Shown piece after piece: positions 13,319 to 45,934 of a stretch of DNA of 64,000 nt (within the stretch, counting starts at the first letter, position 1; the number at the start of each line of letters is the position of its first letter). Under the pieces are notes generated by a model. That model made no database searches. It was not told the origin of the DNA and saw nothing but the letters and a program-made list of their open reading frames with translations. Origin of the DNA: Pholis gunnellus (taxonomy: Eukaryota > Chordata > Actinopteri > Perciformes > Pholidae); NCBI GenBank assembly GCA_910591455.2, contig OU342815.1, positions 22,295,019-22,359,018 of the forward strand. Direction: 5' to 3'. Position numbers and translations under genes: made by a program.

Positions 13319-16300
13319 ACTCCAGGGAGAACGCTAGTGCTGATGGGGATCTTAATAAAGAAAGAAATATGAGCTATTTAAGTCCGGAGGTTTATAAACT
13401 AATTAAAAGGAATTAATGTATCATTGGAGTACATTTACATGCACAGTTAACGAGGTTACTAACCCCCCAAAAAAACAAAAGAGGAGGGAAGAGTAAATGA
13501 TGACTGTGTGTGTGTGTGTTGACTCAGCAGAGATAACATTAAATGAGAAAAGTTGATCTGCAGGAGAATTCATATTTGAAAGCAACACAGAATGCCAGAG
13601 AGCCTCACTGCACTGTAGTCCATTTACTCTTTTCCTTTACATAAATAAAGACATTTCCACCATAAATCTGGTGCATAAAAATCACCAGAGTTTGCTGCTC
13701 GACAATAGAAAACATACATGTAGACATGTAGCAGTGTTTATACTGTAGTATTCAAACTGTAAAAGCCGCATGAGAACCCAAATATACCAGAAATGTAGAT
13801 GTGAATATGAATAATGGAAAATCAAATGATCAAAACAATAAAATGCAGTACATAAAAGACAATAAAACATTTAAAAACCCTCTGCACTTATTCTGGAAAT
13901 CGGCGTCTTACTATTATGGGATTCTACAACAGATCAAGTACGATTTCTGTGGATTTTATTTGTATATAACTGTGGTGCACCAAATCCAGACTGGGCAATA
14001 TTTGAACAGTTGGTGGGTTGTTTGTTTACTGTCAACCCACAGTCGTAGTTTTTCACTGTCGAATCTTCAATAGTTAAAACATAAAGATATGTTTTTATTG
14101 TTTATTTAGTCCTATTTGCTAATTCAATGTCACAGACAAATACTTCTGAGGTGTGAAGATAAAAGCTTTTATGTTTCTTTATTAACAAAAACATCACCAA
14201 AAAACAAACATAACACGATAGACAGCGCGAGTGTTTTACTAAAACAGACCAAAATCCAAAATCCAACCGATGCTTCGTGGACTTCAGTGGGCAGAAAAAA
14301 GACAGAAAGTTTGTACGTCTAAACGTTGTCTCAGGGCATTTATTTTAACACTACGCTAGACTTTTTAAATTAAAAACAAACTTCTCACCAGCCTCCAACT
14401 TCAATGAACTTCTTCCACCTTTCCAACTGTGTTTCATTTCTATTTGCAATACATCTTTCCAGATGAGAGTGCTGTTTCATACGAATTGTAGCTGATTGGT
14501 AGCTTTTAAGTTTACCTTTTAAAGATATCGACGCTTTCAGCTCCTCGTGGGCCCTCTGGCCGGATGTTTTAATAGCTCCAAGCGCAGAAACTAAAAGCTT
14601 TTTTTTTTTTTGGGAAAAACTAAATGACTTTAGTGAAACAAGCCCCCGCAGGTCCTCTCACAAAAGTCTCATTATGCAACCTACAATTTGCAACATGAGA
14701 GAATTTCCTCTCATCATACTGGTCAAAACTAATTCCATATTCTGGGTGATTGTGCAGCAGACCTGACGTGCTGGCAAAAAATAAAGAATGTCCACAATTT
14801 GCAAGTGGCAATCATTTGGGAAATGCAACTGAAATGTAAATTCATGGGACGACAGCCCGGTCAGACCGGTTCAAGAGCATGCAGTGCTTCATAAACCGGT
14901 CAAATTATTTAAAAAGCAAAGCAAAAAAAAAGACCTTTAAAGACTTGTTCTTAATAAAGTGGTCTCTGTGTCTCGGTGCAGCCGGACAGTGAATGAATCC
15001 TCTGTGTCCTTTGCTGAAATCCGTCCTGACAGGTGCTGTGCAGACTCAAAAGGAAGCGTACAGTAAGGAGAGAGCTGACTCACGTCTCCTGTTCGGCCCC
15101 TTTTTGCTCTGAATGAAGCTGACTCACTCGCTGTGTCACAAGGATGATCGGAGACCATGTGTGGATGGAGAGGGGGGGGGGGGGGGGGGGGGGTGCAGGG
15201 GCATCGAAGCAGATCTGCAATCAGCTTCCTCTGAAGTACCACTCCAAATAAACACACAGCATCTCAGACCGAGGTGCTGTGTGCGACTGCTGGAGCCTTG
15301 CTGCTGTTATGGAGCGCTGAGGGATAATTGGTACATGAGGAGATTGGATCTGTGTAGGCTAAACAGCCCCGGGGTCGCACACAGGAAATGATTTAGAGTT
15401 GGGAAGATTCATAGAAAAGACACAAAGTGAAGGACAGAGCACGAGGATAATTTCACCCTGAGTGGTTAAGAATGTACTTGTTCTTTTATCAGTGATCCTC
15501 TCATCTCTCTGCAGCGTTTTAAAGAAAGATGTGAAGGTTTCTGGTACCTGATGATGCAACAATGGAAGCTGTGAAAGTCCCCATTGGGATGCTACACGTG
15601 CGTGTGTGTGTGTGTGTGTGTGTGGCATTCGGTGTTGATTTTATTCTGTTCTTTCGGCAGTTTAGCAATCACAGGGCGGAAGGAGGCTCCGACTGAGATG
15701 AACCGGCTTCCTGCTGCTCGCTCTGTCAATCCAAAAATCGCTGCGTCTCCTCTCCAGCGTGATGAACACGGTCCCATTTCTCATCCAGAATTGTTTTTCT
15801 TGGAACACAAATACACCATCAACATGTTTGCCAAAGCTGGTGGCGTCAAATTTCTTTTGCCAAAAAATCCTGCAGTCCTGTAAGTGTTAGTGATGGCAGT
15901 GATGCACGCGCCGGCATACATTAACACTAGTTACAGTTTCTGTGTTGTGCTTCACAGCTCAGGACCAAATGCAGTTAGCTGACTCAACCGTGAGAAGAAG
16001 TGATTGTGTTTAGAAAAAGGGGGCCGCTGGGCTTTCTCCAGGCGTTCAGCGTGACTCTCCAGTGTTCACACAGGAGCGCTGGGGATCCTCTGGACATCGG
16101 TAAACATCCCGCAACATCTCGTTTCTACGGGCGGTCTGGGCTGCAGCAGCAGCTGAAATGGGTCAGTGGTGAGTAATTCCATGTGGGGGAGGGGAATGTG
16201 TGGTGGTCTCCAAAACATCCCAAATCCCAAAACAGTAAACATGCTGATAGAGGAACAGCAGCGACACACAGACACGTTTTCACTGTGTTTCTCTGGATGT

Positions 16301-18952
16301 GTCTTCTAGTTATTTACAATAATCTACACACACGGAACATAAAACACAAGTCTGAGGATCACATCTGTCAGAGCTGAAGAGCTTTAACAAGTTGTTTGAC
16401 TCCTTAATAACGTGGCATTAAACAGGAACTGCATAGTTGCAACGTGTTTAATAGTATCGGTTTTAGCAGCATTGTAGCCTATATATAATTAATATTACAG
16501 AGCTCACTTTACTCTCGGCTAACTTTATTTAGTGATATTGTTGCAAGCAGAGCTCTAAAGGTGAAATATTAGAGCATTAATAAAGCAGCGATGTGCTTCG
16601 TGTAAAGACGGTGCAACACTGTTTGTATTGTCGTGCGGTGGCCTCCCTCCAGCTCCCCCTCAGGTCCACACTGTTAGCTCAGTCAGCGCTGCTGCCATTG
16701 TTTGCACTGTTAGCTCTGCTAGCACCGTTAGCTGCCAGCCGTCGCCATGTTGAGAGCCTTGCGGAGGCAATCCCTCAATCAAACCCTGTTTGTCCATAGA
16801 GCACAATACTGTAATACACAATTCATTTCAATCTTCAAAAAGTAAGCATCTAAGAAAATTCTTTTTGGTAGTCTGGTTGAAGAGGAGGTCCAATCAGATT
16901 CACTGAGCAGCCAGTCGTCCGATCATCACATCCTGGTTCTCACCTTTATATGTACAGAGAGGATGCTGTGGGAGGAAATGTGAGATTTCAAAGCTTCAGA
17001 AAATATACTGTGATGTCTGTTTTTCAAAACGTACAGCATGTAAACATCTTTTTTTTCTGCAGTATGGAGCCATTTGAAGACTTTGGGATTCATAATAGCA
17101 GGTTTGTCTCCAAACAATGTTTTACATCTTCAGTCGTTTAAACAAACAAAGCCAAACAAACCGAATCACAACAGTAACCGAGTCATCTCAGTGTGTCACT
17201 GGAGTCACCAGACTGCTCCGAATCAAAGCGGCGGCAAACTTTGTGTTCCCATCGTTTGATTTCAGATCATTTCATTTTGCGCCACTGCAGGTGGTTCAGC
17301 CTCTCAGATGTCTTCACGTTTGTGTTTTAATCACTGGGTTTGTTTGCTCTCTCCATGTGTGCTGTCTTTGATGGAGACATGTATTCTGCTGCTCTACACA
17401 ACCACAAAAAATTATTTAAAAAAATAAAATGAGACGAGAGAAAGGATGCTCGAATCAGAAATTAGTTTTTCAACTAATGTAAGTGTATTTAAATGATGAA
17501 TCTGTATATTCTAGGACAGATATTTAGGTTAAAAATTTTAATAAATAGAAGTATTCATCCGCTGCAAATATCACATCTTTATGTGGAATGTTCAGATATA
17601 TAAGCCCCGGTGTTAAAACCTGTGGTTGTTGGTTTCAAATAGTAAAAAACAACATCCTGAATTACACCCCAGACTCTACACATGCACCTGCTTTACCACA
17701 GCAGCTCAGTGTCCTCCAGTAATCCTTCTGGGAAAATGTCGCACACTCAGCGTTTTTGTGTTATTTGTGTTTGCAGCGCAGCTCTTCGTCCAGAGGAGGG
17801 CAGCACGGCCTTCTGTCTGTGCTGTAACTAGAGCAGCCCATGTGGATAACTGGAATTCATGTTAGAACCAGGAAGTCAGCAGCTGATTAACTCTGTCAAG
17901 TCACAGCGGCGTCACCGTGAGGCCACTTCCTTTTCTCTTCAACATAAAAGCCGAGACAGCAAAAGGGTTCTCCTCCCTGCAAGGATGCAACCAATGATAT
18001 TCCCCAAAACATCAAACAATTCTTTTTAAGTTATTTTGGGACATTTAATGCAAGTTATTTCTTGCTGAAACCACCACTAGGACGTTGTTTTCATAATAGA
18101 GAATTACGACACATGATAAAATCACCATGTACTTACATTTAATCTAAGCTAGTTTTGTTGTTCAAACAGCTGCAGGATTTAAATGTTGAATTGTTTAACA
18201 AGTGGTGGAATATACATTTACTAAGGTAGTGTACTATTTACATTCTATGCTATTTTATTACTAACTACAGCATCACAATACATGTATTTATTAGTGATAA
18301 AAACAGAATAATATTGTATTCTATTATAAAATGCTATAACACTGAACAGAGCCATTCTGCATAATTAATTCTGTCACATTTCATACTTTATAGGCGAAAT
18401 TTTTAGATTTACTTTTTACATTACATTGTTCTGATTCAGACAATTGATTATATTTATATGATATCATTTCTACTTTCGTAGATATTTAATCTGTGTAATT
18501 CTTCATTTCACTTCAACGTCAAAAGCTTTTACTTTGAAAACACGAACACACCGGAAAATAACGCGACTGCGCTGCCAGCTTTACGCTAAACTCAGCGACG
18601 CAGCAGCAGTGACAGACGTTTTACTCTTCAACACTTCCTCTGAAACGAGGACTAAAAGTCGACCTGTGCTGTCTGACAACAGCCTCAGCAGTGTTCTCTG
18701 GGTTTTTACAGTTAAGTCAACTTCAATGTATTCATTGCTTACTTTGTTAATTGCTTTGTTTTACGAAATATATGTCAAAAAATACATTTAAAAGCTGTTT
18801 AAAGCCATGTCAATACTGTTTTAGTGCATCCAGATGTGATTGTTACCTTTACAGTCAGATGATGTAACACTCTGGTCTGTTTTGCATCTTTTTTCACACC
18901 CTAGTTCTTTGGGATTTGCTTCCGCGTTTATTTCCCAGCAATCCACCTTTAG
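11936..18952. other. Intergenic / PARP4 upstream; no supported exon
   Basis: No coding exon is supported. It contains (GT)n at 13,241-13,317, a run of 22 G at 15,172-15,193, a short (GT)n near 15,601-15,622, and a probable dispersed-repeat piece at about 16,610-16,800. A TATA-like acataaaag at 17,942-17,950, preceded by an ETS-like cacttcctttt, could be a PARP4 promoter about 1.3 kb before the first coding exon. That is a guess, since the 5' untranslated exon was not identified. Confidence 0.35.
13241..13317. repeat. (GT)n microsatellite
   Basis: Uninterrupted GT run of about 77 bp in the intergenic region. Confidence 0.98.
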
Positions 18953-19012
18953 GTGTGTGCGGGTGTGTGCGCGCGTGTGCGTGCGTGTACACGTGTAAGT
19001 GTGTGTGTACGC

Positions 19013-19058
<46 letters not shown>
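18953..19058. repeat. Alternating GT/GC tract before PARP4
   Basis: About 106 bp of nearly perfect alternating purine-pyrimidine sequence with CG and CA/TG steps mixed in (gcgcgcgtgtgcgtgcgtgt, tacgcgcgtgtg), ending in pure (GT)n. It lies about 165 bp upstream of the first PARP4 coding exon. This composition is the classic Z-DNA-prone type. Confidence 0.9.
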
Positions 19059-19222
19059 CATTGTACATACTGTAAAAATGTGCTAAATGGTTGACAAGGT
19101 AACAAATGGTGACATTTAAACTATTCACACTGAGAGAGAGAGAGTGACCACAATCACAGCTGATAACATTGTCTTATGACATTTCCTAACATGGTGTTTG
19201 TGTGCGTCCTCTCCCGTCAGAC

Positions 19223-40677
<21,455 letters not shown>

Positions 40678-41185
40678 ACAGGCGACAGTGTGAGAAATTC
40701 ATACCGCTTTGAGGGGGACGAGATTATCTTTTATTTTCACGTTGATGTATGTTTCTTTGGCTGACGTGAAGCACTTTGAACCGTCTTGTCAGTGTGTTTA
40801 CGTGCTCTTCAATAAGCAGATACAGTCGACTTTCTGCAGTAACGTGATCTTCTACACTTCATGAAGACAAGACACACGATTTCTTTAATCGGGGTAGGGG
40901 ACTTCTTCCATTTCTGCACCATGTATTCTGATTCTAATCACACGTTTGTGTTAAAGCCTTCAGACAGAGAGAATAATCTCATCCAAAACATTTGACTGTT
41001 AGATTGAGACACATTGGGCTGCAACATTATGATCACGATTATTTTAATCAACATTGAGATCACGATTATTTATTGATTTTAGGGGCAAAATATTGTCATC
41101 GCACTTTCACAGTTAAATATATTGTGCTGCATTCCTGACAATGTTCTCATATTTGCATCAAAATAATTGCTTCTTCTTGATGCAA

Positions 41186-41191
41186 AATAAA
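41186..41191 (+). terminator. Candidate PARP4 polyadenylation signal
   Basis: First AATAAA after the PARP4 stop, about 510 bp downstream. An AATAAG variant occurs earlier at about 40,810. No transcript evidence is available here. Confidence 0.3.
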
Positions 41192-41507
41192 ATTGTACCA
41201 AAACTTTTAACCCAAAATGTAGTGAACAGAGCTCTGCTTCCACTTCCCCTGATGCTACATGTCGGCTTATTAACAAATCTTTGCATTAAATAAGACGTAA
41301 AATAAGGGTTTTCTTCACCTGAATTCAGTGCATTTTTGTTTTGTTGATGTGATAATGTACCACAGAATATGATATATAAACAAATTGAATATATTAACAG
41401 TATGTTTTACTTTTCTACTCTGGACTGTAGCTGCAACACAGAGGAAAGTTTTCATCTGCTAGCTTCATAAAGGACGAGTGTTGCCAACGAGTATCCGCTA
41501 TAAACAC

Positions 41508-41935
41508 CGTGCATTGTGTCCATAAACCATAAATAAATAATATGCAGCAGACTTTTCTTTTGAGCAGTCGATCATGTTCATCTAAATGTGCAAAAGCCAG
41601 AATGGTGATTCATATTTGATTCATTGTGCAGCCCGAATTCACACTGCACTGAACAAGCTGCCACACTAACACAGACAGTACACACATACACACAGGAAGC
41701 AGTGCCTTGTATCATTACTACAATCAAAGTAATGTAGTAAATACATGATAGTGGAGAATGTAATGACTGACCTGCTGCGTGTATCAGTGTCGTACGATTA
41801 GTAACAGTTTCTCAGAGTGACCTCGTCTCTTGACTGCAGTGAGCTTGTGTGTTTTAAAGGTGCTGCACCAATGAACTGGCCTTGCTTTACATTTATAACT
41901 ACCTTCTGATTGCTTTATTGTAGGAAATAATGTAA
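41508..41935. repeat. Segment duplicated at 58,937-59,352
   Basis: About 420 bp (gcattgtgtccataaaccat... to ...tgctttattgtagga) recur almost unchanged between lectin genes 2 and 3. It is non-coding. It marks the left end of the duplicated lectin unit next to PARP4. Confidence 0.9.
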
Positions 41936-42248
41936 ATTAAAAAAATATACCTACAAGTAGTGCTTGGCGGTATACCGGTTGTTTTAATTTCCCATATGAT
42001 ATGAATTTTTCACACAATATAATGCCGGTGCATAGCCGAAACAACTGCTGTCACTCTTCAGCAGGAAGTTAAATGTATTTTTTGCTGCGTCGGATTTTAA
42101 TGTCGGAGATACTTCTCTTATGTGTATTGAGAGGGACTCCTAGTCATGGTTATAACTTTATAACAATTAATAACCCACAACTAACGCTCTTTAACTGGGT
42201 TAAAGTTTTTTCCCTAAAAATACGTCGAAGTGAAGAACACCTTCTTTG

Positions 42249-42377
<129 letters not shown>

Positions 42378-42719
42378 CATGAACATAATTAAAATCGTAT
42401 AAATGTTCCTTGAGTCTCTTAAGATCTCTTCTTGTGTTCATCATCTTATGAGATGAATTCTTCAGAAAACCTTCGTGGTCTTTTATCTCCCTGAATTCCT
42501 CACAGCCGTCCTGCTGTCTTTGTCTTCAGGTTCAGACAGGATGTCACTTCACTGTCATGCTGTTAGGCCTCTTATTAAAGCTGCATAAAGAGAGCTTTAC
42601 AGGATCAGTAATTATCTATATTATTCTACTTCATGGGTCAGTCAATTAATATCTTAGATTGGCACGCTGCTTCCAGGCTTGAGATAATTATTTCAAACAT
42701 TTTCATTTCAATAAATGTC

Positions 42720-43570
42720 AGTTGAGTCACTTTCTATCTCAGAAAGACTGTTTGGATCTCTGGAATGTGAATACGCACCTGCAGTTACCACTTATGGCCA
42801 CAGGTGCCGCTAAAGACAACAAAACACATCTTCGAAATTTTGACTTACAGTTTTTCATGTTAAATGTTCAGCAAAAGAGCACGTTAGCATTTCACAGAAT
42901 CTATAACGGAGACTCTATAAGGTGTCCTTGTAGTTTTTATCATTCATGCATTTATTTATTCGCTTCGGCTTTGAGGTCAAAAAAAAAAAAGAGTTTCACA
43001 CATAACTCTTGGATTGGTTTGAGTGACAGAGACGACGAGGGAACCTGGAAATGGGTCGATGGAACTCTACTGACTGAAGCGTAAGACACACAACAATGTT
43101 CATACAACTATTGCTGCGCCTACTATTATTATTATTATTATTAATAAAACTCTTTCAATAATTATTACCAAATTCAGAATTAACTGAAACATTTTGCAAG
43201 TGTTGCTGCACTGCACAGAGAATTAAAGTCAATTGGTCTGAGGATCAAAAATCATCTTAAAAAACGTAAAAGCTGCAATATTAAATGTTTTGAATAATCA
43301 CCTCCTAGGTACTGGGGCCTTGATGAACCTAATAATGGTGGAAGAGATCCAGAGTCTGGTGAAGAGGACTGTGCTGAAATTGTAGTTTACAAGGTCGTAA
43401 AAAGATACTGGAATGATCTGCTTTGTGATAACTCTTGGCATTGGATCTGTGAAGATCTGGCTTTATATTTCAAGGTTCAAGGGTTCAAGGTTCATTTATT
43501 GTCATTATTAAACACAGATGCACAATGAAATGAAGTTGTAGCACATTTATAACAACAAACACAACAAAAC
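42720..43570 (+). pseudogene. C-type lectin pseudogene: 5' flank fused to CTLD exons 5-6
   Basis: About 42,720-42,980 matches the promoter-side flank of genes 1 and 3 (compare 48,290-48,340 and 61,705-61,760). After a run of 12 A it jumps into exon 5 at ACACATAACTCTTGG (42,997), skipping tail, membrane, stalk, CTLD exon 4 and the exon 5 acceptor. Exon 6 (43,309-43,465) is well preserved: EPNNGG and YWNDLLC are present and the translation is nearly that of gene 1. The stop TAA has become TTA (43,463-43,465), so the frame would read on about 20 codons. The base before the exon 5 donor is also changed (GAAGC for GAAGG). It cannot encode a membrane lectin. Confidence 0.88.
43479..43560 (-). repeat. 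Retroelement-like tail in lectin 3' UTR
   Basis: Directly after the stop position comes ttcaaggttcaagggttcaaggttcatttattgtcatt. On the minus strand this reads as the ...acaataaatgaaccttgaacccttgaa tail that I recognise from fish LINE-type 3' ends. The same tail follows genes 1 (51,637 on) and 2 (58,181 on), so it predates the duplications. Confidence 0.55.
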
Positions 43571-43885
43571 ACAAACAGAAGTACATTCCTGTAGTGCATT
43601 TACTGAATTTGCTTCATAAGGAATGTAAACAGCAGCAACAAAAACAATTCTCTGGTCAGATAATATGGCCGACATCTTCACATTAAACATTCAACATGAG
43701 GAGAAAACATTGTCCATCAGCTGTGACTGTGTTTGAGCACCAAGCATCAAGATGTGAACACAGAGTCCACCTCCTCTGGTCCCTCCAGAGTCCTGCTCTC
43801 TGTCCTGCTGTCCACCCGTCAAGTATTACATCTGTCAACATGTTATTATGTGTGATATAAAGAGAGCATGTAAAGAATTAAAGCT

Positions 43886-44347
43886 TGTAATGGTAAAAGA
43901 TATTCTTATGTGCGTATAACATTTAAACGTACAATGTAATCAGCTAGGCCCGTATAACAGAGTAAAGGAATGTTCGTGTGCTTAACATGAACTCACCATG
44001 TCCTTTGTAAGAAACATGACTCATCAGAAACATAACAGTTTGCAGAAGGTAAAAACGGAACCAGCGCCTTGTAGAAACAACACCTCAGTAAAACAAGAAA
44101 TAACATCTTTGAGATGGAAGGTACCTCGATGCAGCGAAACGCGCTGGACATGGTCTCTAAGTGTATAAATACTCTGTACGTGAAACTGTTCTTTGAAGTC
44201 ACTTCCACAGACTCTGCAATACGTATCTGTGAAACTGTTCTCCGCTTGCGCAAGCTAATAAATTGACTCTTACTACTTTGAGTATTCATCAGTATCTGTT
44301 TATTTACCAACTCTTATCCCGCATCTGCATAGAAATATTCCACAACA
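43886..44347 (+). mobile_element. Solo LTR, copy A (462 bp)
   Basis: Begins TGTAATGG and ends TTCCACAACA (TG..CA ends), flanked by agct on both sides (4-bp duplication). It has an internal TATA-like gtgtataaatac near 44,160 and AATAAA near 44,257. There is no internal region. The unfilled site is visible in the gene 2 flank at 58,755-58,758 (ttaaagctgcat). Copy B at 52,056 is the same insertion, duplicated. The family is unknown; a 4-bp duplication fits gamma-type endogenous retroviruses and some other LTR elements. Confidence 0.85.
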
Positions 44348-44623
44348 AGCTGCATATTATACTGAATAGATACTATAATGAAGCTTGACCCTGAAATGTA
44401 CTTATTAGGGTAATAAAGTTGACTTAAACTGTTTTCTTCCACATTTAGAGGACTAGTCATTATTCTCACATTCACCAATGCACCATACTAGAATGAACAT
44501 CTCCTCAAAGTCCCCTAAACCTACTATATTACAGTCCACTTAACAAATAACATGTATACAGCATATTTATTTCTATGTAATTTAAAATGACTTCAGTACT
44601 TGACCATTTAAGGAATTCCTCTC

Positions 44624-44893
44624 TGTCACGACCTGGCTCTGACAGCCATGACCTAATCAGGGAGACGCAGGCAGTTGACCAGAAAGCAAAGAGTTTATTA
44701 GACACAATACGTCTAGATCGTAATGGTGGTGGCGAACGAGCCGTCCTCGTTGCTCCACGGGGTGATAGGAGAGAGCCCATGTTCTGGAGCACCGGGCCCA
44801 GGTGTCTCCAGTTTGCAATCACCAGGAACCTGCCATTAAAGGGACACACACACACACACACACAAACAAGTACCATGGCAGGGAACCGTCACA
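44624..44893 (-). mobile_element. Second solo LTR, reverse orientation, copy A (270 bp)
   Basis: TGTCACGACC...GAACCGTCACA, flanked by ctctc on both sides (44,619-44,623 and 44,894-44,898), a 5-bp duplication. On the minus strand it carries AATAAA in tctaataaactc and ends ..GGTCGTGACA, a usual LTR layout. It contains a short (CA)n. Open frames seen across it are accidental. Copy B lies at 52,794-53,063. Confidence 0.82.
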
Positions 44894-45076
44894 CTCTCAA
44901 ACTGTTCCTGTTTGTGAGAGAAGATTGCCATCAAGTAGGCTGTGTTTATCACTTGTTACTTCCTCTAAAGTTAAACTTCAGAGAAAACTATTGAGACCAA
45001 CAAGACTGGGTTTAGTCGTTTACATGCCTCGTAGTTTGTGCTGCAGATTTGACCCTTCATAAAATAATTTTCATCA

Positions 45077-45146
45077 ATGGAGGAAATCTATGCCAAAGTT
45101 CAATATGCCAATCCTGTTGAATCAAGACAGTTACACAGACAGACAG
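45077..45146 (+). pseudogene. Orphan lectin first exon (cytoplasmic tail)
   Basis: ATG GAG GAA ATC TAT begins a tail reading MEEIYAKVQYANPVESRQ.., clearly the paralogue of the gene 2 tail MEEIYANVEYDK. The upstream sequence gtagtttgtgctgcag also matches the flank of genes 1 and 3. The donor that should follow ACAG is gcagtc instead of gtgaga. No membrane exon follows; a transposon end begins 45 bp later. It is a left-over of a deleted or collapsed gene copy. Confidence 0.75.
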
Positions 45147-45190
45147 GCAGTCTGTATACTTTCATCTGTCATTACTGTTGTGGATTTGTG

Positions 45191-45347
45191 CAGTGGCGGG
45201 CCGTCAGGGCCTGCAAAGCCTTCGCTGCTGGCCTAAACAGAATCACAAAGTTATAGCTATTTTATAATTCAATAATTTTTCTTAAATACACTACATGTAT
45301 CATTGCTTCTAGTGCAGCTTGTTTTAAGTAGAGCTTTTATCCAATCA
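45191..45347 (-). mobile_element. hAT end fragment (CAGTGGCGGGC family)
   Basis: CAGTGGCGGGCCGTCAGGGC.. through ..agagcttttatccaatca equals the right end of the 45,935 element in reverse orientation, cut off abruptly at 45,347. The paralogous position near 53,350 has no insertion. Confidence 0.8.
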
Positions 45348-45834
45348 TATTACTACTCAACGTAATGTTTACACTGAACTGTAAATTAATGATGATTCGT
45401 ATGTCGAAAATCGAGAGAAGAGACAAAATGATGATTGCAGTAATACCTGTAGCTGATTAAGATAGTACATAGAATGTTTGTTTGAACATTCTTTTTATTC
45501 AATATGTTACTCTTAGTATAATTCATATAACATTAAAATACATGTATTCTTGATACATTCAATTTTATTGATTTTGATTTTTTATGTTTTGTTTATGCTT
45601 TAAACATTTTTACATTACATTCAAAAATACACATTGATGTCTTGTTTCTGTTTTGTTTATGCTTGGACATTTATTCAATTTTATAGAAGGTGGTAGTATA
45701 AATATCCGAGGCTCGGAGACAGATCTCCGAGCAGCCTTGATCCATGTAGACTGTATGTGAATCAACTCTGGCTCCTTCTTTGCAAAGAATAAATGTCCTG
45801 TTTAATGATTGTTACCACGGCTCGAGTGAATTTT
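45348..45834. repeat. Unclassified insertion, possibly LTR-derived
   Basis: This stretch is absent from the corresponding flank of gene 2. Near its right end is gtataaatat followed by a perfect 9-bp hairpin (gctcggaga caga tctccgagc, 45,711-45,732), then AATAAA at about 45,788. That combination resembles the promoter and R region of an LTR. No clear ends or duplication were found. Confidence 0.35.
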
Positions 45835-45934
45835 TTCAAAACAGTCACAAACATTCAAAATAGAGTAGAAGTATAAAGTTACATTAAATGGGAATAATCT
45901 AGTAAAGTACCTTGAATTTGTATGTAACTATAAG

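Noticed and set aside
43993..44310. 105-codon minus-strand frame, repeated at 52,163-52,480
   Set aside because: It lies wholly inside the antisense of the 462-bp solo LTR; chance frame in a duplicated LTR.
44529..45062. Frames of 86-135 codons at 44.5-45.1 kb, repeated at 52.7-53.2 kb
   Set aside because: They run across the boundaries of a solo LTR and its flanks in several frames at once. Their conservation reflects DNA identity of the copied tract, not coding.
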